Under the pieces are notes generated by a model. The model saw only the letters and a list, made by a program, of their open reading frames with translations. It did no database searches and had not been told where the DNA came from. Shown here one piece after another: positions 43,746 through 52,756 of a DNA stretch of 64,000 nucleotides (positions are counted from its first letter, which is position 1; each line of letters begins with the position of its first letter). The position numbers and the translations under genes were made by a program. Source of the DNA: DASYYE01 sp035946955. Its GTDB lineage: Bacteria > Actinomycetota > Actinomycetes > Streptosporangiales > Streptosporangiaceae. The stretch is from NCBI GenBank assembly GCA_035946955.1, contig DASYYE010000241.1, forward strand, positions 1-64,000, written 5' to 3'.

Positions 43746-46166
43746 GACACCCAGTTCGCTCACCCAGAAGCCGCGCAGCAGCTCCATGTGGGCGGGTGTG
43801 GCGGCACCTATCACGGTGGTGAACCCCACCTCGGCTTCCTCACCCGGGCCAAGCGCCAGCTTGACCAGTGGCGGGTCGGTCTGGCTGCCGTGCCGCTCAC
43901 CTTGGCGCACCCGGACGCCGAGCCAGCCATGGGCGGTGCGGCTGCCGGGGTTGCGCAGCCGCACCGCCCAGTGGGCGGCTTCTTGCCGCCGCACGGCCGG
44001 CTCACCGGAGAGCACCGGGGTCACACCCCCGGCGGGCCGGTCCCACACGGTCCCGCACTCTTCGCAGATACCAAGCTCGCGCTGGGCGTGGGGGGCCAGC
44101 GTGGAGACCACGCAGCGCACCATCACCCGGCCAGCGCAGTACGGGCACTGTTCCGCGGCCGTCCACCGGTGCCCGACCACGAAGGTGCCGTCCTCGCTCA
44201 GGTACTGGTCATGCCAGGAGAAGGCGCGCTGCCAGGTGCGGCCAAGCATGTACTCACACACCGACCGGTCCATGTCCGCGATGAGCTTGGCCGCGTCCTG
44301 CGCCTTCTGGTCGCACTCCCGGTACGCGGCGAGCCGGTGACGGGCCTGCGTCCCGCGCCGGGCCAGGTAGGTGCCCAGGGCGGTGAGTTCCTGCTCTTGG
44401 TTCTTGATCTTGGGCTGGTAACCCCGCAACAGCCGGCCGTATGCCTGGTAGTTCGCCAGGGCGCTGGCGATCGCCGCTGGCGCCTCGCCCCCTGGGGCGG
44501 CCCCGCCGATGAGCACTGTCATCTCATCGGTGTGCAGCCGCTGCCAGCCGAACAGGTAGACCAGGCAGCCACCATCAGGTTCTGGCACGAAGGCGGCATG
44601 CAGTCCCCGGTCCTCACCGCCGTCGCAGACCCGGGCGTAGGGCGCGGCGGGCAGCTCCGGCAGCCGCACCACCACGTACTCGGCGTCGACCCCGCGGAAC
44701 TCAGCCCGCCAGTGGCCGTCCTGCGGCGTGACCGCTGATGTGGCGGCATTGCGTTCCGCGGTGAACACGGGACGCGCCCCTTCGCCGAGGACGAGGTAGT
44801 CGGGCACGTCAGGCCCGCAGAAGGGGATGGCCGAGTTCAGCAGTCGCACCGCCTCGCCGAGGTCAGTGCCGGTGCGCAGCAGCCGGTAGAGGAACAGCAG
44901 CTCCACCGGTGCGCCGATGCGTGTCCACGGGCTGGACACCACGGCGCCCGCCCCGCCCTCGAAGGCGCTCAGGGCGAGCGAGAACTCCGGTGCGAACGTC
45001 CCCGAGCCCCCGAGGCGGATGATGTTGCACCCGCCGATCACCAGCACCTCGCCCGTGACCCGGTGGATGGGCACGATCTGGCCGCGCTTGATGCACTGGC
45101 CGTCGAGCGCGCAGGCGGGCAGCCGCTGCGAGGGGCCGGCCAGGGCCGCCTCGTGTGACGCGCCGCACAGGGCATCGTCGCCGAGATGGAACAGGTCCTC
45201 CCGGCTGTGGCCCCACAGCATCAGCAGGGCGCGCCCGGCCAGCTGGGTCACGCGGCCCGCATCCGCTTCCTTTTCCGTGACCAGCGCGGTGCCGGGGTCG
45301 GTCACGCGCCCGGGCAGGCGTTCGGTGGACACCCACGCGGTCCCGTCCTGCGATGCCGGCAGCGGGCGTGGCTGGTGCACGGCCACCACCCTGGACGCGA
45401 CCTCCAGCGTCCGGGCGGTGAGCAGGCTGACCGGCCTGGCCGGGAAGCGGACATCACCGAGCCCCGCCGAGGCGGCGGTGAAGGACGTGGCCAGCGCCAG
45501 CGAGTCCAGCACGCCGGCGGTGAGCAGCCCGGCGGGCGCGCACACGGTGAGGGGACCGGGTCCGGCCTCCGCCACCGCCGCGACCAGGTCTCCGGCACTG
45601 TCGAACCAGCACAGGGGGCGGTCCGTGCGGCTCGCGTGCAGCATGGCGGCGAGCCCCCATGCGGGGTCCCCGTAACCCAGCACCGCACCGGGCTGGCCGG
45701 CCCCGGCCTGGGCGGCCAGGGCCGGGGCCCGGTGCTGCGGTGCCATTGCGAGAACCTCGGACACCAGTGCGGTGACCTGGCCAGACTCGGGGCCGGCCCA
45801 CTGACTCCTGCTGAGCATGGCCGCCGTGTACCAGGCGAGCACCCCGGCGGCGCCGCGTGCCGCCAGCCCCGGCCACCGGCCAGCCAGGCCAGCCAGGCCA
45901 GCCAGGCCAGCCGGATCGGCCGGGCCAGCCAGGCCAGCCAGGCCAGCCGGATCGGCCGGGCCAGCGGGGCCAGCGGGGCCAGCCGGATCGGCCGGGCCAG
46001 CGGGGCCAGCCAGCCCAGCGTTGGGCGCCGTGGCGGTTGTCAGGGGTGGGAGCCGGGAGCCGACGGGGCGCAGGACCGGCAACGGCCCGTGCCCCGGGGC
46101 CGAGACGGCCTGCCACACGCAGGCCGCGTACTGCTCTGCCGAGCCGGCTTCCACCACCTCGGTCAT
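43710..46166 (-). CDS. CHAT-like putative cysteine protease with collagen-like tract and zinc ribbon
   Basis: This 818-residue protein has no standard annotation. Residues 51-96 are perfect (G/D)-(P/L)-A triplets, collagen-like. Around residue 320 is LLMLWGHSREDLFHLGDDAL, and at 380 VIGGCNIIRLGGSGTFAPEF followed by LSAFEGGAGAVVSSPWT and ELLFLYRLLRTGTDLGEAVR. This His/Cys pair 60 residues apart, the following AFEGGAGAVV and the closing helix match the CHAT caspase-like fold (usual form ACHG ... SACETG ... GA..VV.SLW). Near residue 670-710 a CPYC...CEEC pair forms a zinc ribbon; a C-terminal immunoglobulin-like beta domain follows. Role in the locus unknown: maturation protease or effector. It is the last gene of the long minus operon. 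Confidence 0.7.
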   Translation of the reverse strand: MTEVVEAGSAEQYAACVWQAVSAPGHGPLPVLRPVGSRLPPLTTATAPNAGLAGPAGPADPAGPAGPAGPADPAGLAGLAGPADPAGLAGLAGLAGRWPGLAARGAAGVLAWYTAAMLSRSQWAGPESGQVTALVSEVLAMAPQHRAPALAAQAGAGQPGAVLGYGDPAWGLAAMLHASRTDRPLCWFDSAGDLVAAVAEAGPGPLTVCAPAGLLTAGVLDSLALATSFTAASAGLGDVRFPARPVSLLTARTLEVASRVVAVHQPRPLPASQDGTAWVSTERLPGRVTDPGTALVTEKEADAGRVTQLAGRALLMLWGHSREDLFHLGDDALCGASHEAALAGPSQRLPACALDGQCIKRGQIVPIHRVTGEVLVIGGCNIIRLGGSGTFAPEFSLALSAFEGGAGAVVSSPWTRIGAPVELLFLYRLLRTGTDLGEAVRLLNSAIPFCGPDVPDYLVLGEGARPVFTAERNAATSAVTPQDGHWRAEFRGVDAEYVVVRLPELPAAPYARVCDGGEDRGLHAAFVPEPDGGCLVYLFGWQRLHTDEMTVLIGGAAPGGEAPAAIASALANYQAYGRLLRGYQPKIKNQEQELTALGTYLARRGTQARHRLAAYRECDQKAQDAAKLIADMDRSVCEYMLGRTWQRAFSWHDQYLSEDGTFVVGHRWTAAEQCPYCAGRVMVRCVVSTLAPHAQRELGICEECGTVWDRPAGGVTPVLSGEPAVRRQEAAHWAVRLRNPGSRTAHGWLGVRVRQGERHGSQTDPPLVKLALGPGEEAEVGFTTVIGAATPAHMELLRGFWVSELGVSVGQRVVWVRP
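45883..46020. repeat. Tandem nine-base-derived repeat coding for collagen-like (G/D)(P/L)A
   Basis: The plus strand shows many copies of GGCCAGCCA / GGCCAGCGG / GATCGGCCG units in tandem. They encode 15 consecutive (Gly/Asp)-(Pro/Leu)-Ala triplets of the minus-strand protein. Near-identity of the units at DNA level implies recent slippage expansion, so copy number probably varies between strains. Confidence 0.85.
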
Positions 46167-47503
46167 CGTGGGGCTGGCTGCGCCGTGGCGGTTGCCGGGC
46201 CCGGCTGCCCGGCGGTCCCGCCGCCGTACGTCGTCTCCACGTAGTCCAGGCGGCGCTGCTCGCTCAGTGACAGTATCTGGGCGGCGGTGCGGGCCGGGGA
46301 CGCCAGGTCGCCGGCGACCGCGACGTACCCGTGGGCCCGGCGGAGCTCACAGCCCCGCCGCAGCTTCGCCTCGTAGGTGGCGAACCCGTAATGGATGCGG
46401 GTCAGGCCGCGCGCGGCGGCCCAGGAGAGCGGCTCGTAGTAGACGAGGTTGAAGTAGCAGAAGTCATGGGCGGCCAGGACCTGGTGGTCAAAGCCGGTGA
46501 CCCGCGCGTAGAGCGCGTCGCCGTACTCACAGAAGGCGATGTAGCCGATGGTGGTGTCGCCGCGTTCCGCGGTGAAGACCACCATCTCGTCCCCGAGTGA
46601 CCGTCTGAGCTCGGCGAAGGTCTCCTGCAGCGCGGCGACGTCGACCTGGGTCGCACCGTACTTGCGTTGCAGGGAGACCTGGAGGCCGACCATGTCGTCG
46701 GTGAGCGCGTGCGCACCGCGGGTGATCTTGACGTGGAAGCCGCCCTCGGCGAAGTCGCGGCGCTCGCGCCTGATGGCCACCCGCCGGGAGCTGCGGAACC
46801 TCGCCAGGTAACCGTCGAAGTCCGGCCGCTGGATCGGCAGGACACAGTCGCCACCCAGGGTGACGTGCTGGTACCCCGCCGCGTCGAAGGCCTCCGCGAG
46901 GGGCCCGTACAGTTCCGGGCCGGACTCCGGGTACAGGAACAACGCCCCGGCGGTGACCACGTTGAGGTCAGCGGCCCACAACGTGAACAGCCTCAGCAGC
47001 GCGCGGCTGACCACCTGGCGCTCACCTGGCGTCAGCGACGGCTCGAACGCGATCGGGCAGCACGAATTGGGTGAGGCCGCCACCAGCGATGGGTAGAGGT
47101 CGCGCGTAGTGAGCTGGGCCTGGGCCTGGGTGAGTTCGCCCTGCTCGGCTGCTGAGAGCCAGTCAGCGCAGCCGAAGACGGCGCCCTCGGCGATCATCCG
47201 CGGAATGTCATAGAACGAGGGGGTGGAGCTGTCCGTGACGTACTGGCAGGGGAGCAGCCCAACAATGCGGTCACTGGCGTCTTTCACCGCCAGGTGCAGG
47301 AAATGGTGGCCTGGCAGGCGCTCGGCCGCGGCGAGCCAGCCGGGAGAGGCCCAGTAGTAGCTGGCTGCTGTCATCCTGGCCACCTGCTGGGCGTCAAGGT
47401 CACCGATGTGTGTGGCGGCCACGCCCGAGAGGCCGTCCCCCAGTGACACCGGAGAGGTAACCGGTGAGGTCGGCAGCAAGCCAACATGCCCCGTCAATTC
47501 CAT
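46163..47503 (-). CDS. GNAT/Fem-fold acyltransferase (COG3146-like), copy 1
   Basis: This 446-residue protein of the double-GNAT/peptidogalycan-biosynthesis type has a first half with HFLHLAVKDASDRIVGLLPC, YDIPRMIAEGAVFGC and LLRLFTLWAADLNVVTAGAL, and a second half with YLARFRSSRRVAIRRERRDF, GDTTIGYIAFCEYGDALYAR and TRIHYGFATYEAKLRRGCEL. Relatives transfer acyl groups from CoA or amino acids from aminoacyl-tRNA to an amine. Here it could extend a peptide-like chain. The ATG at 47503 follows the MFS gene by 70 bases. Its stop overlaps the CHAT-like gene start by four bases. Confidence 0.82.
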   Translation of the reverse strand: MELTGHVGLLPTSPVTSPVSLGDGLSGVAATHIGDLDAQQVARMTAASYYWASPGWLAAAERLPGHHFLHLAVKDASDRIVGLLPCQYVTDSSTPSFYDIPRMIAEGAVFGCADWLSAAEQGELTQAQAQLTTRDLYPSLVAASPNSCCPIAFEPSLTPGERQVVSRALLRLFTLWAADLNVVTAGALFLYPESGPELYGPLAEAFDAAGYQHVTLGGDCVLPIQRPDFDGYLARFRSSRRVAIRRERRDFAEGGFHVKITRGAHALTDDMVGLQVSLQRKYGATQVDVAALQETFAELRRSLGDEMVVFTAERGDTTIGYIAFCEYGDALYARVTGFDHQVLAAHDFCYFNLVYYEPLSWAAARGLTRIHYGFATYEAKLRRGCELRRAHGYVAVAGDLASPARTAAQILSLSEQRRLDYVETTYGGGTAGQPGPATATAQPAPR

Positions 47504-47573
47504 TGGAAATACTCCTCTTCAACAGTCCTGCGATTGTGTGGGCCCGTCCGGGCCCCCGGTGGTCCGTACGGGA

Positions 47574-48938
47574 CTACGGCGAGGCGTCTGACCGCAGTGC
47601 CGATGCCAAGGCGCGGCGTCCGGCCCGGGGTGGCGGGACACCGGCGCGGTGACTCCCGCCAGCGCGGGGGGCCTTGCGCCGGCCGGGCATCCGGCGGTGC
47701 TCGCCGTGGTGCCCTCGATGGTCACGGTCGCGGGGCGCGCGCCCGGCGGCGCGCTGACCCCACGGCCTGACCATGGGCAGTGTGAGTCCGGTCAGCAGCA
47801 GCACCACGGCGAGGACCACCCACCCGGTGGTGCCGACCGCGATCACCCCGGCGGTCACCACCGCGGGCCCGACGATCCCCTGCGCGGTGACCCCAAGGCT
47901 GAAGAACGCGAGGTAGCTGGCACGCGACTCGGCCGGGGCCAGGGCGTAGGACAGCCCCCACCCACCCGCGGACTGCCACAGCTCGCCGAGGGTGTGCGCG
48001 GTCACGGCGACCACCAGCACGATCACGGCGACAATGGCACCCGGCTTTGCGCTGAAGGCCATGAGCAGCGCCGAGCAGCACAGGGCCAGGCCCGCATTGC
48101 GCGCCGCGCGGGCAGCGCCCGATGGCGAGTCGCTGCCCTTGCTCAGGCGCACCTGGAGCGCCACGGTGAGGACGGTGTTCACCGCGAGCAACGGAGCGAC
48201 CACGACCGGCGGGGCGTGTGTGTGGAAGGTGACCCACAGCGGCAGCCCGATGCTTAAAACCGTCATGTGGATCGCGAGCACACCGTTCAGGCCGGTCAGC
48301 GTGAGGAAGGCCCGGTCCGATGCGATCCGCCGCAGGCTGGCCCACATCCGGGGCGCGGCGTTCACGAGTGGCTTGTCGACCAGCGGCAGCCGGAGCACGA
48401 GGAAGGCCGCGCCGACGAATGTCACGGCATCCCCGAACATGATCCACAGGAATGAGCCCCGGGTGCCGGTGGCCAGGATGGGCGATGCGAGCAGGACGCC
48501 GAGGGTGAAGCCGACGTTGCGGCTCGCATTGGTGACCGCCATTGCCCGCACGCGGCGCTTTTCCCCCGCTGCCGCGGCGATGACGGCCTGCATGATCGGC
48601 GAGTCTGCCCGCTCGGCCATGCCGAGCAGGCAGACGATGACGAGGAAGCCGAGGAAGTTGTGCACCAGCGCATACGCGGCCATCCCCACTGCCCGCCACA
48701 GCATGAGGGCGGCGACCACCTGCCGGGGGTTGCCGCGGTCGGCCACGCGGCCCAATGGGTAGGCGGTCAGCATCCCGCAGATGGCAGCGACCGACAGGCC
48801 CAGGCCGACCTCGGTGGCCGGGATGCCGATGGCCCGGGTGAAGAAGAGTGCCCCGCCCGCGAGGTAGAGCCCGGTCCCGATCGAGTCCACCAGTGCGATC
48901 GTGACGATGCGCTCGAAGCCGGCGATGGGCGACTTCAT
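47574..48938 (-). CDS. MFS transporter, copy 1
   Basis: This protein of about 454 residues has twelve transmembrane helices (VTIALVDSIGTGLYLAGGAL, FGDAVTFVGAAFLVLRLP, VNTVLTVALQVRLS) and the MFS motif A-like GRVADRGNPRQVV after TM2. The last 60 residues are Arg/His-rich and cytosolic. It is a clear paralogue of the MFS gene at 62043-63398 (shared LVDxxGTGxYLAG and GELWQSAxxWGxSYALAP blocks). Most likely exporter or self-resistance pump for the product. ATG 48938 was chosen because earlier in-frame codons lie within a 16-base duplication between the ATP-grasp stop and this start. Confidence 0.9.
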   Translation of the reverse strand: MKSPIAGFERIVTIALVDSIGTGLYLAGGALFFTRAIGIPATEVGLGLSVAAICGMLTAYPLGRVADRGNPRQVVAALMLWRAVGMAAYALVHNFLGFLVIVCLLGMAERADSPIMQAVIAAAAGEKRRVRAMAVTNASRNVGFTLGVLLASPILATGTRGSFLWIMFGDAVTFVGAAFLVLRLPLVDKPLVNAAPRMWASLRRIASDRAFLTLTGLNGVLAIHMTVLSIGLPLWVTFHTHAPPVVVAPLLAVNTVLTVALQVRLSKGSDSPSGAARAARNAGLALCCSALLMAFSAKPGAIVAVIVLVVAVTAHTLGELWQSAGGWGLSYALAPAESRASYLAFFSLGVTAQGIVGPAVVTAGVIAVGTTGWVVLAVVLLLTGLTLPMVRPWGQRAAGRAPRDRDHRGHHGEHRRMPGRRKAPRAGGSHRAGVPPPRAGRRALASALRSDASP

Positions 48939-48951
48939 TCCGTGACCATTT

Positions 48952-50229
48952 TCATTCCGTGACCACTTCGACCATGCCCGCCCCGCGCTCGGCCACGGCA
49001 CCAGCCTCCTGGCCTGTGGCGAGGACATAGCCGATCCGGTCCCAGGACGACGTCAGTGGGCGTACCTCACTGCCCTGGCTGGCCGTCACGGCCACCGAAT
49101 GGACGCCGGGCAGCCCGGATGCCTCGGTGACCCCCCGGACCTGCCGCACCGTTCCCGGCCGGGCGTGCAGGAAGCGGATCGCCGCGTTTGTCACCGGCCG
49201 CGATGGCAGGTCGGCCGGCTGTCCCAGGTAGAGGTCGAGCAGGGCCTTGACGGTGTCGATGCCGTAGGCGAGGTCGATCAGGCCGACGATGAGGTCCCCG
49301 GGGGCGCGTGCCGCGCACTCCACCAGGGCCGGTCCGTCCGCGGTGAGGATCCACTCGCCGTGCAGGATCCCGGTCTGGAAACCGGTCGCCGCGACCAGGG
49401 TGCGCATCGCGGCCAGGAGTGCGTGCGCGGTCTCCTGGGCGATGGGTGCTGGCACGTCGTGCCCGCGTTCGACCGGCGAGTCCCCCGGCCACACCTGTTT
49501 GCCAGTCACGTTGGTGAAAACGGGCACCCCGGCACTGACCAGGAACTCGACGCTGTATTCCGGGCCGCGCATACGCTGTTCGGCGATGTAGCGGTGCTCC
49601 AGGGGACGGTCGCAGGACATGGGGTCCGGGGGGGCCTGGCACAGTGCCTCCCACGCGGGACCGAGGGGGGTGCCCACGCCGAGGAAGCGGACTCCGTAGC
49701 TGCCTGCCCGGTCAGCGGGTTTCAGCACGATGTCCGTGTCGCAGTCCGCCGCGAATCGCTCCAGGTCGGCCAGGCTGTGGACCTCGGCCCAGCGGGGGCC
49801 GGCCACCCCGCCAGCGCCAGCCGCGGAGCGCAGTTCGACCTTGGTGGCAAAGCAGCCAGCGGCGGAGCGTGACGCGCCCGGCAGGCCGAACATCTCAGCC
49901 AGGTCGGCTGCTGCGGGGACGGTGTACTCCGTGCCGGTGAACACCGCGTCGAAGGACCGCTCCAGGGCCTCGGTGGTGATGGCATGGCGGTAGTCGTTCG
50001 CCTGGATGTAGTCGGCGAAGACCACACGTTCGACGCACGCGGCGGTCTCCGCCTTGTACAGGCCGCGCCGCTCGAAGATCTCCTTCTCCTCGAGCACCAC
50101 CAGCGATGCGGGCGGCAGCAGCGAGTCGAGTGCCTTCACCAGGTCGGTGCTGTAACCGGTGAGCAGTACCCGTGGCCGCGGGCCCAGCTCTGGCGCGTCA
50201 GGCGCGCGCCTGACATCCCCGGCCGTCAT
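48952..50229 (-). CDS. ATP-grasp ligase, copy 1 of paralogue pair
   Basis: This 425-residue ATP-grasp enzyme of the L-amino acid ligase/carboxylate-amine ligase type has a preATP-grasp domain (RVLLTGYSTDLVKALDSLLP), central DIVLKPADRAGSYGVRFLGV (ATP-binding Lys loop), YIAEQRMRGPEYSVEFLVSA, and the metal-binding WILTADGPALVECAARAPGD. It joins a carboxylate, via acyl phosphate, to an amine. It is closely related to the gene at 60627-61865 (shared RGPEYS/VGPEYS, PVFxNVT, GxLHxEWILT). The ATG overlaps the stop of the upstream RimK-like gene (ATGA). Substrates unknown. Confidence 0.9.
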   Translation of the reverse strand: MTAGDVRRAPDAPELGPRPRVLLTGYSTDLVKALDSLLPPASLVVLEEKEIFERRGLYKAETAACVERVVFADYIQANDYRHAITTEALERSFDAVFTGTEYTVPAAADLAEMFGLPGASRSAAGCFATKVELRSAAGAGGVAGPRWAEVHSLADLERFAADCDTDIVLKPADRAGSYGVRFLGVGTPLGPAWEALCQAPPDPMSCDRPLEHRYIAEQRMRGPEYSVEFLVSAGVPVFTNVTGKQVWPGDSPVERGHDVPAPIAQETAHALLAAMRTLVAATGFQTGILHGEWILTADGPALVECAARAPGDLIVGLIDLAYGIDTVKALLDLYLGQPADLPSRPVTNAAIRFLHARPGTVRQVRGVTEASGLPGVHSVAVTASQGSEVRPLTSSWDRIGYVLATGQEAGAVAERGAGMVEVVTE

Positions 50230-51209
50230 TGCGCTGTCCCCGCGCCCGCGGCGGTCGCCGTCTCGACGAGGCCGAGCACCATGGCGGCGAACGCCGCCCC
50301 GACGCCTTCCGGGGCCTGGTGCAGGCCGTCGCCGTCTATCTGGCACCAGCTCGAGATGGTCGGGTTGACCTCGATCACCGCAAGGCCCTGCGGGCCCTCG
50401 ATGACGTCCATCGCGGTCGAGTCGAGGGAGAACAGCTTGGCTGTCTGTGTGGCGATCCACGCCAGGTCGGTCGTGACGTCGGCCAGCTCTTCTGTGTAGG
50501 GGTGGAACATGTTCTTGACTTCGAGTGTCGGGCTCGCGGTCCGCCTGCGCGTTGCGGACACCACCTGCCCTGCGACGCACAAGACCCGGAGGTCGCAGCC
50601 GGGGTTGGCGACGAACTCCTGAGCCAGCACCACGCCGTAGGTGTGCAGCAGGTGCCAGGAGGTGATCTCCTGCATGGAGGTGAGCCCAGCCGGAATCTCC
50701 GGGTCGGCACTTGCCTGCCTGCGGAAACGGACCATGTCGATCGCGGAGTGGCCGTAGACGGGTTTGAGCACGGCCTCCGGCCAGGCGTCCAGGCAGGGCC
50801 CGATCTCTGAGACTTCCTCGACGGCACGGGTTTCCGGCACCATGACGCCGGCCGCATGCAGGCGTGCGGCGGCGAGCAGTTTGTTCTTGGTGACCCGGAC
50901 CGCCTCGGCGGAAGGCGTCAGCCGCACCCCGAGGTCTTCGAGCATCAGCAGCCGGTCGAAGAGCTGAGCGAGGTCTCCGCTGGTGTGGCGGGTCCACACG
51001 CGTGAACGCAGGACAGCCACATCAGGCGGGTCGACGGGACGGCCGCCCACCAGCAGGCGGTTGGGTGCCGCGGTCAGCCGCACCTGTGCCCAGTCCACCC
51101 ATTCGACGTCGACGCCCCGGAGGGACAGGCGCTGCGAGAGGTCGTTCTCTTCGCGCCCCGGCGCGAACCGGTCGAAGATCATTACGGTGGGTCGTCTGCG
51201 GGGGGTCAA
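50226..51209 (-). CDS. RimK/LysX-type ATP-grasp ligase
   Basis: This 327-residue ATP-grasp enzyme of the RimK-LysX group has VTKNKLLAAARLHAAGVMVP (ATP-grasp entry helix), AVLKPVYGHSAIDMVRF, VVLAQEFVANPGCDLRVLCV, RRRTASPTLEVKNMFH, and the Mg-binding AMDVIEGPQGLAVIEVNPTI (Asp/Glu/Asn). Family members add Glu or aminoadipate to proteins, carrier proteins or small molecules. It starts with TTG 51209, overlapping the stop of the preceding gene and preceded by GAGGTGAAG; ATG 51182 is an alternative. Middle gene of a three-ATP-grasp operon. Confidence 0.9.
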   Translation of the reverse strand: MTPRRRPTVMIFDRFAPGREENDLSQRLSLRGVDVEWVDWAQVRLTAAPNRLLVGGRPVDPPDVAVLRSRVWTRHTSGDLAQLFDRLLMLEDLGVRLTPSAEAVRVTKNKLLAAARLHAAGVMVPETRAVEEVSEIGPCLDAWPEAVLKPVYGHSAIDMVRFRRQASADPEIPAGLTSMQEITSWHLLHTYGVVLAQEFVANPGCDLRVLCVAGQVVSATRRRTASPTLEVKNMFHPYTEELADVTTDLAWIATQTAKLFSLDSTAMDVIEGPQGLAVIEVNPTISSWCQIDGDGLHQAPEGVGAAFAAMVLGLVETATAAGAGTAQ

Positions 51210-52630
51210 TTCTTCACCTCAGCCCTGTGGGTCCGGACAGCAGTTTTGTCGGGGCACTCGTGGCTGGGACGACCGGCGGCCGGCCGGTCCGCGATGAGCA
51301 CAGGGAAGACCGAGCCACCCCGCCCGATGTTGATCGTCGGCTCGGCGCACGCGCGGGCGTGGAAGCCCGCGAACTCACCTCCAAGCAAATAGCCATCCAG
51401 CCCGCAATAGCCAGCCTGCCCGGCGAGCCTGGGCAGGTCCCGGGACGGGTGGCTGACCCTTTCTTGAATGACATGGCGGCTCTGGAGCGACCGCGCCAAT
51501 GCGGTTGCCCATTCGTCCGCACTTGCCAATGCTCCATGAATTACCCCGTCGCCCCTGGTGCTGTTGGCGGGTTTGAGCACCAAATGCTCACGCTGTTTTT
51601 CAGTGTAGGCGAGCAGGTCACCACGGCTGCCGTCAGGGAGAGCCGTGTTGCCGGGAACCAGGAGGCGGGTCCAGGGTACCAGCCGCGTGATGAGGTCCCG
51701 CTCGGCTGGCAAGAACATGCCACACCAATCGGGATTGGTGAGGAGCGCCAGCACGGCTTTGTCCTCGGCGATGACCTGGGCAATGAGCGGGTTGACCCCG
51801 CAGAATGCCCCGCGGCGCAGCGCCGCCAGGTGTGCCGCCGCCGCTGGTGCGGCGATCAGCATCAGTGGGTCGAGCTTGTAGTATAGAAGGTTGTATTGGC
51901 GCCCCGCGGCCGTCGGTATTCCGCTGGGATGGGACAGGTGCGTGACGTCGTGCACGTCGGCTGGGATACCGAGGCGGGACAGTCCCCTCGTGATGTGCGT
52001 CACCTCGTTGGTGTATGTCCCGCGCAGGTTCACGACCGCGGCGTTGGCAACGGTCACTCCCGCCGACCGCGCGCAGGAGAGCAGGCTCCGCGCAAAGCAC
52101 AGCGGGTCATCGGTGAGGGGCTGCGGCTGCAGCGCTACGCCAGGTGGCAGCGCATCAGCGAACCCGGTGCTGCGCCAGAGCCTGCCAAGCAGGCCAGTTT
52201 GGACCACCCCGCCGGGACATGCGGTGTTGGCCTCCACGATACGGAACTCGCCGTCCTCATCCCAGGCTCCGTCGAAACGGCAGACCCAGATGCGGGGCGC
52301 ATAGGGCGGGCGTGGCCCGAAGCTGGGCCTGGCCCGCTCATAGTCACCGAAGAACTGACGCCGGACACCGGGTTCTTCCTCATAGATGTCCAGCACCTTT
52401 TCGAGCAGGCGGTGCAGCGCGACCAGGTCGGCGCGGACCTGGCGGTGCTGCTGACTCGTGACAAAGACCGGGAAAGGCTGGGCGGGATAGGGCATGCCCT
52501 CGAACGTCATTCCGTTGGCCGCTACCGCTGACCGCCATTCCTGCAAGGCAGACTGAAACTGCCTAGGATCGGCTGACTCCCATTCCCGCCACCCCTCATC
52601 GATATGGAGCGTGAGTTCATGGCTGTCCAT
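51206..52630 (-). CDS. Circularly permuted ATP-grasp (glutathionylspermidine synthase-like) protein
   Basis: This protein of about 474 residues resembles circularly permuted ATP-grasp proteins: an N-terminal segment with IWVCRFDGAWDEDGEFRIVE and ANTACPGGVVQTGLL (the Glu/Asn metal site comes early), and a C-terminal part with EKQREHLVLKPANSTRGDGV (ATP-binding Lys) and HVIQERVSHPSRDLPRL. This order, with metal site before the nucleotide lysine, defines the permuted group. Such enzymes form amide bonds. ATG 52630 is chosen; ATG 52660 is possible. It is the first structural gene downstream of the LmbU-type regulator gene. Confidence 0.82.
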   Translation of the reverse strand: MDSHELTLHIDEGWREWESADPRQFQSALQEWRSAVAANGMTFEGMPYPAQPFPVFVTSQQHRQVRADLVALHRLLEKVLDIYEEEPGVRRQFFGDYERARPSFGPRPPYAPRIWVCRFDGAWDEDGEFRIVEANTACPGGVVQTGLLGRLWRSTGFADALPPGVALQPQPLTDDPLCFARSLLSCARSAGVTVANAAVVNLRGTYTNEVTHITRGLSRLGIPADVHDVTHLSHPSGIPTAAGRQYNLLYYKLDPLMLIAAPAAAAHLAALRRGAFCGVNPLIAQVIAEDKAVLALLTNPDWCGMFLPAERDLITRLVPWTRLLVPGNTALPDGSRGDLLAYTEKQREHLVLKPANSTRGDGVIHGALASADEWATALARSLQSRHVIQERVSHPSRDLPRLAGQAGYCGLDGYLLGGEFAGFHARACAEPTINIGRGGSVFPVLIADRPAAGRPSHECPDKTAVRTHRAEVKN

Positions 52631-52756
52631 CGCGTGATTACCACTCCCGTCAGCGGGCATCTCTCGCGATGCGCCAGGGACGTGCCAGGATAGTGCACCC
52701 TCAACTGGGCCTCGGCCCGCTGACGGAGCCGGTGCGCGGCGTGGGACGTCCCGGGT

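Noticed and set aside
45817..46452. Plus-strand Pro/Ala/Gly-rich frames over the collagen-like repeat
   Set aside because: They exist only because the tandem DNA repeat is open in several frames; the minus-strand 818-residue protein explains the region.
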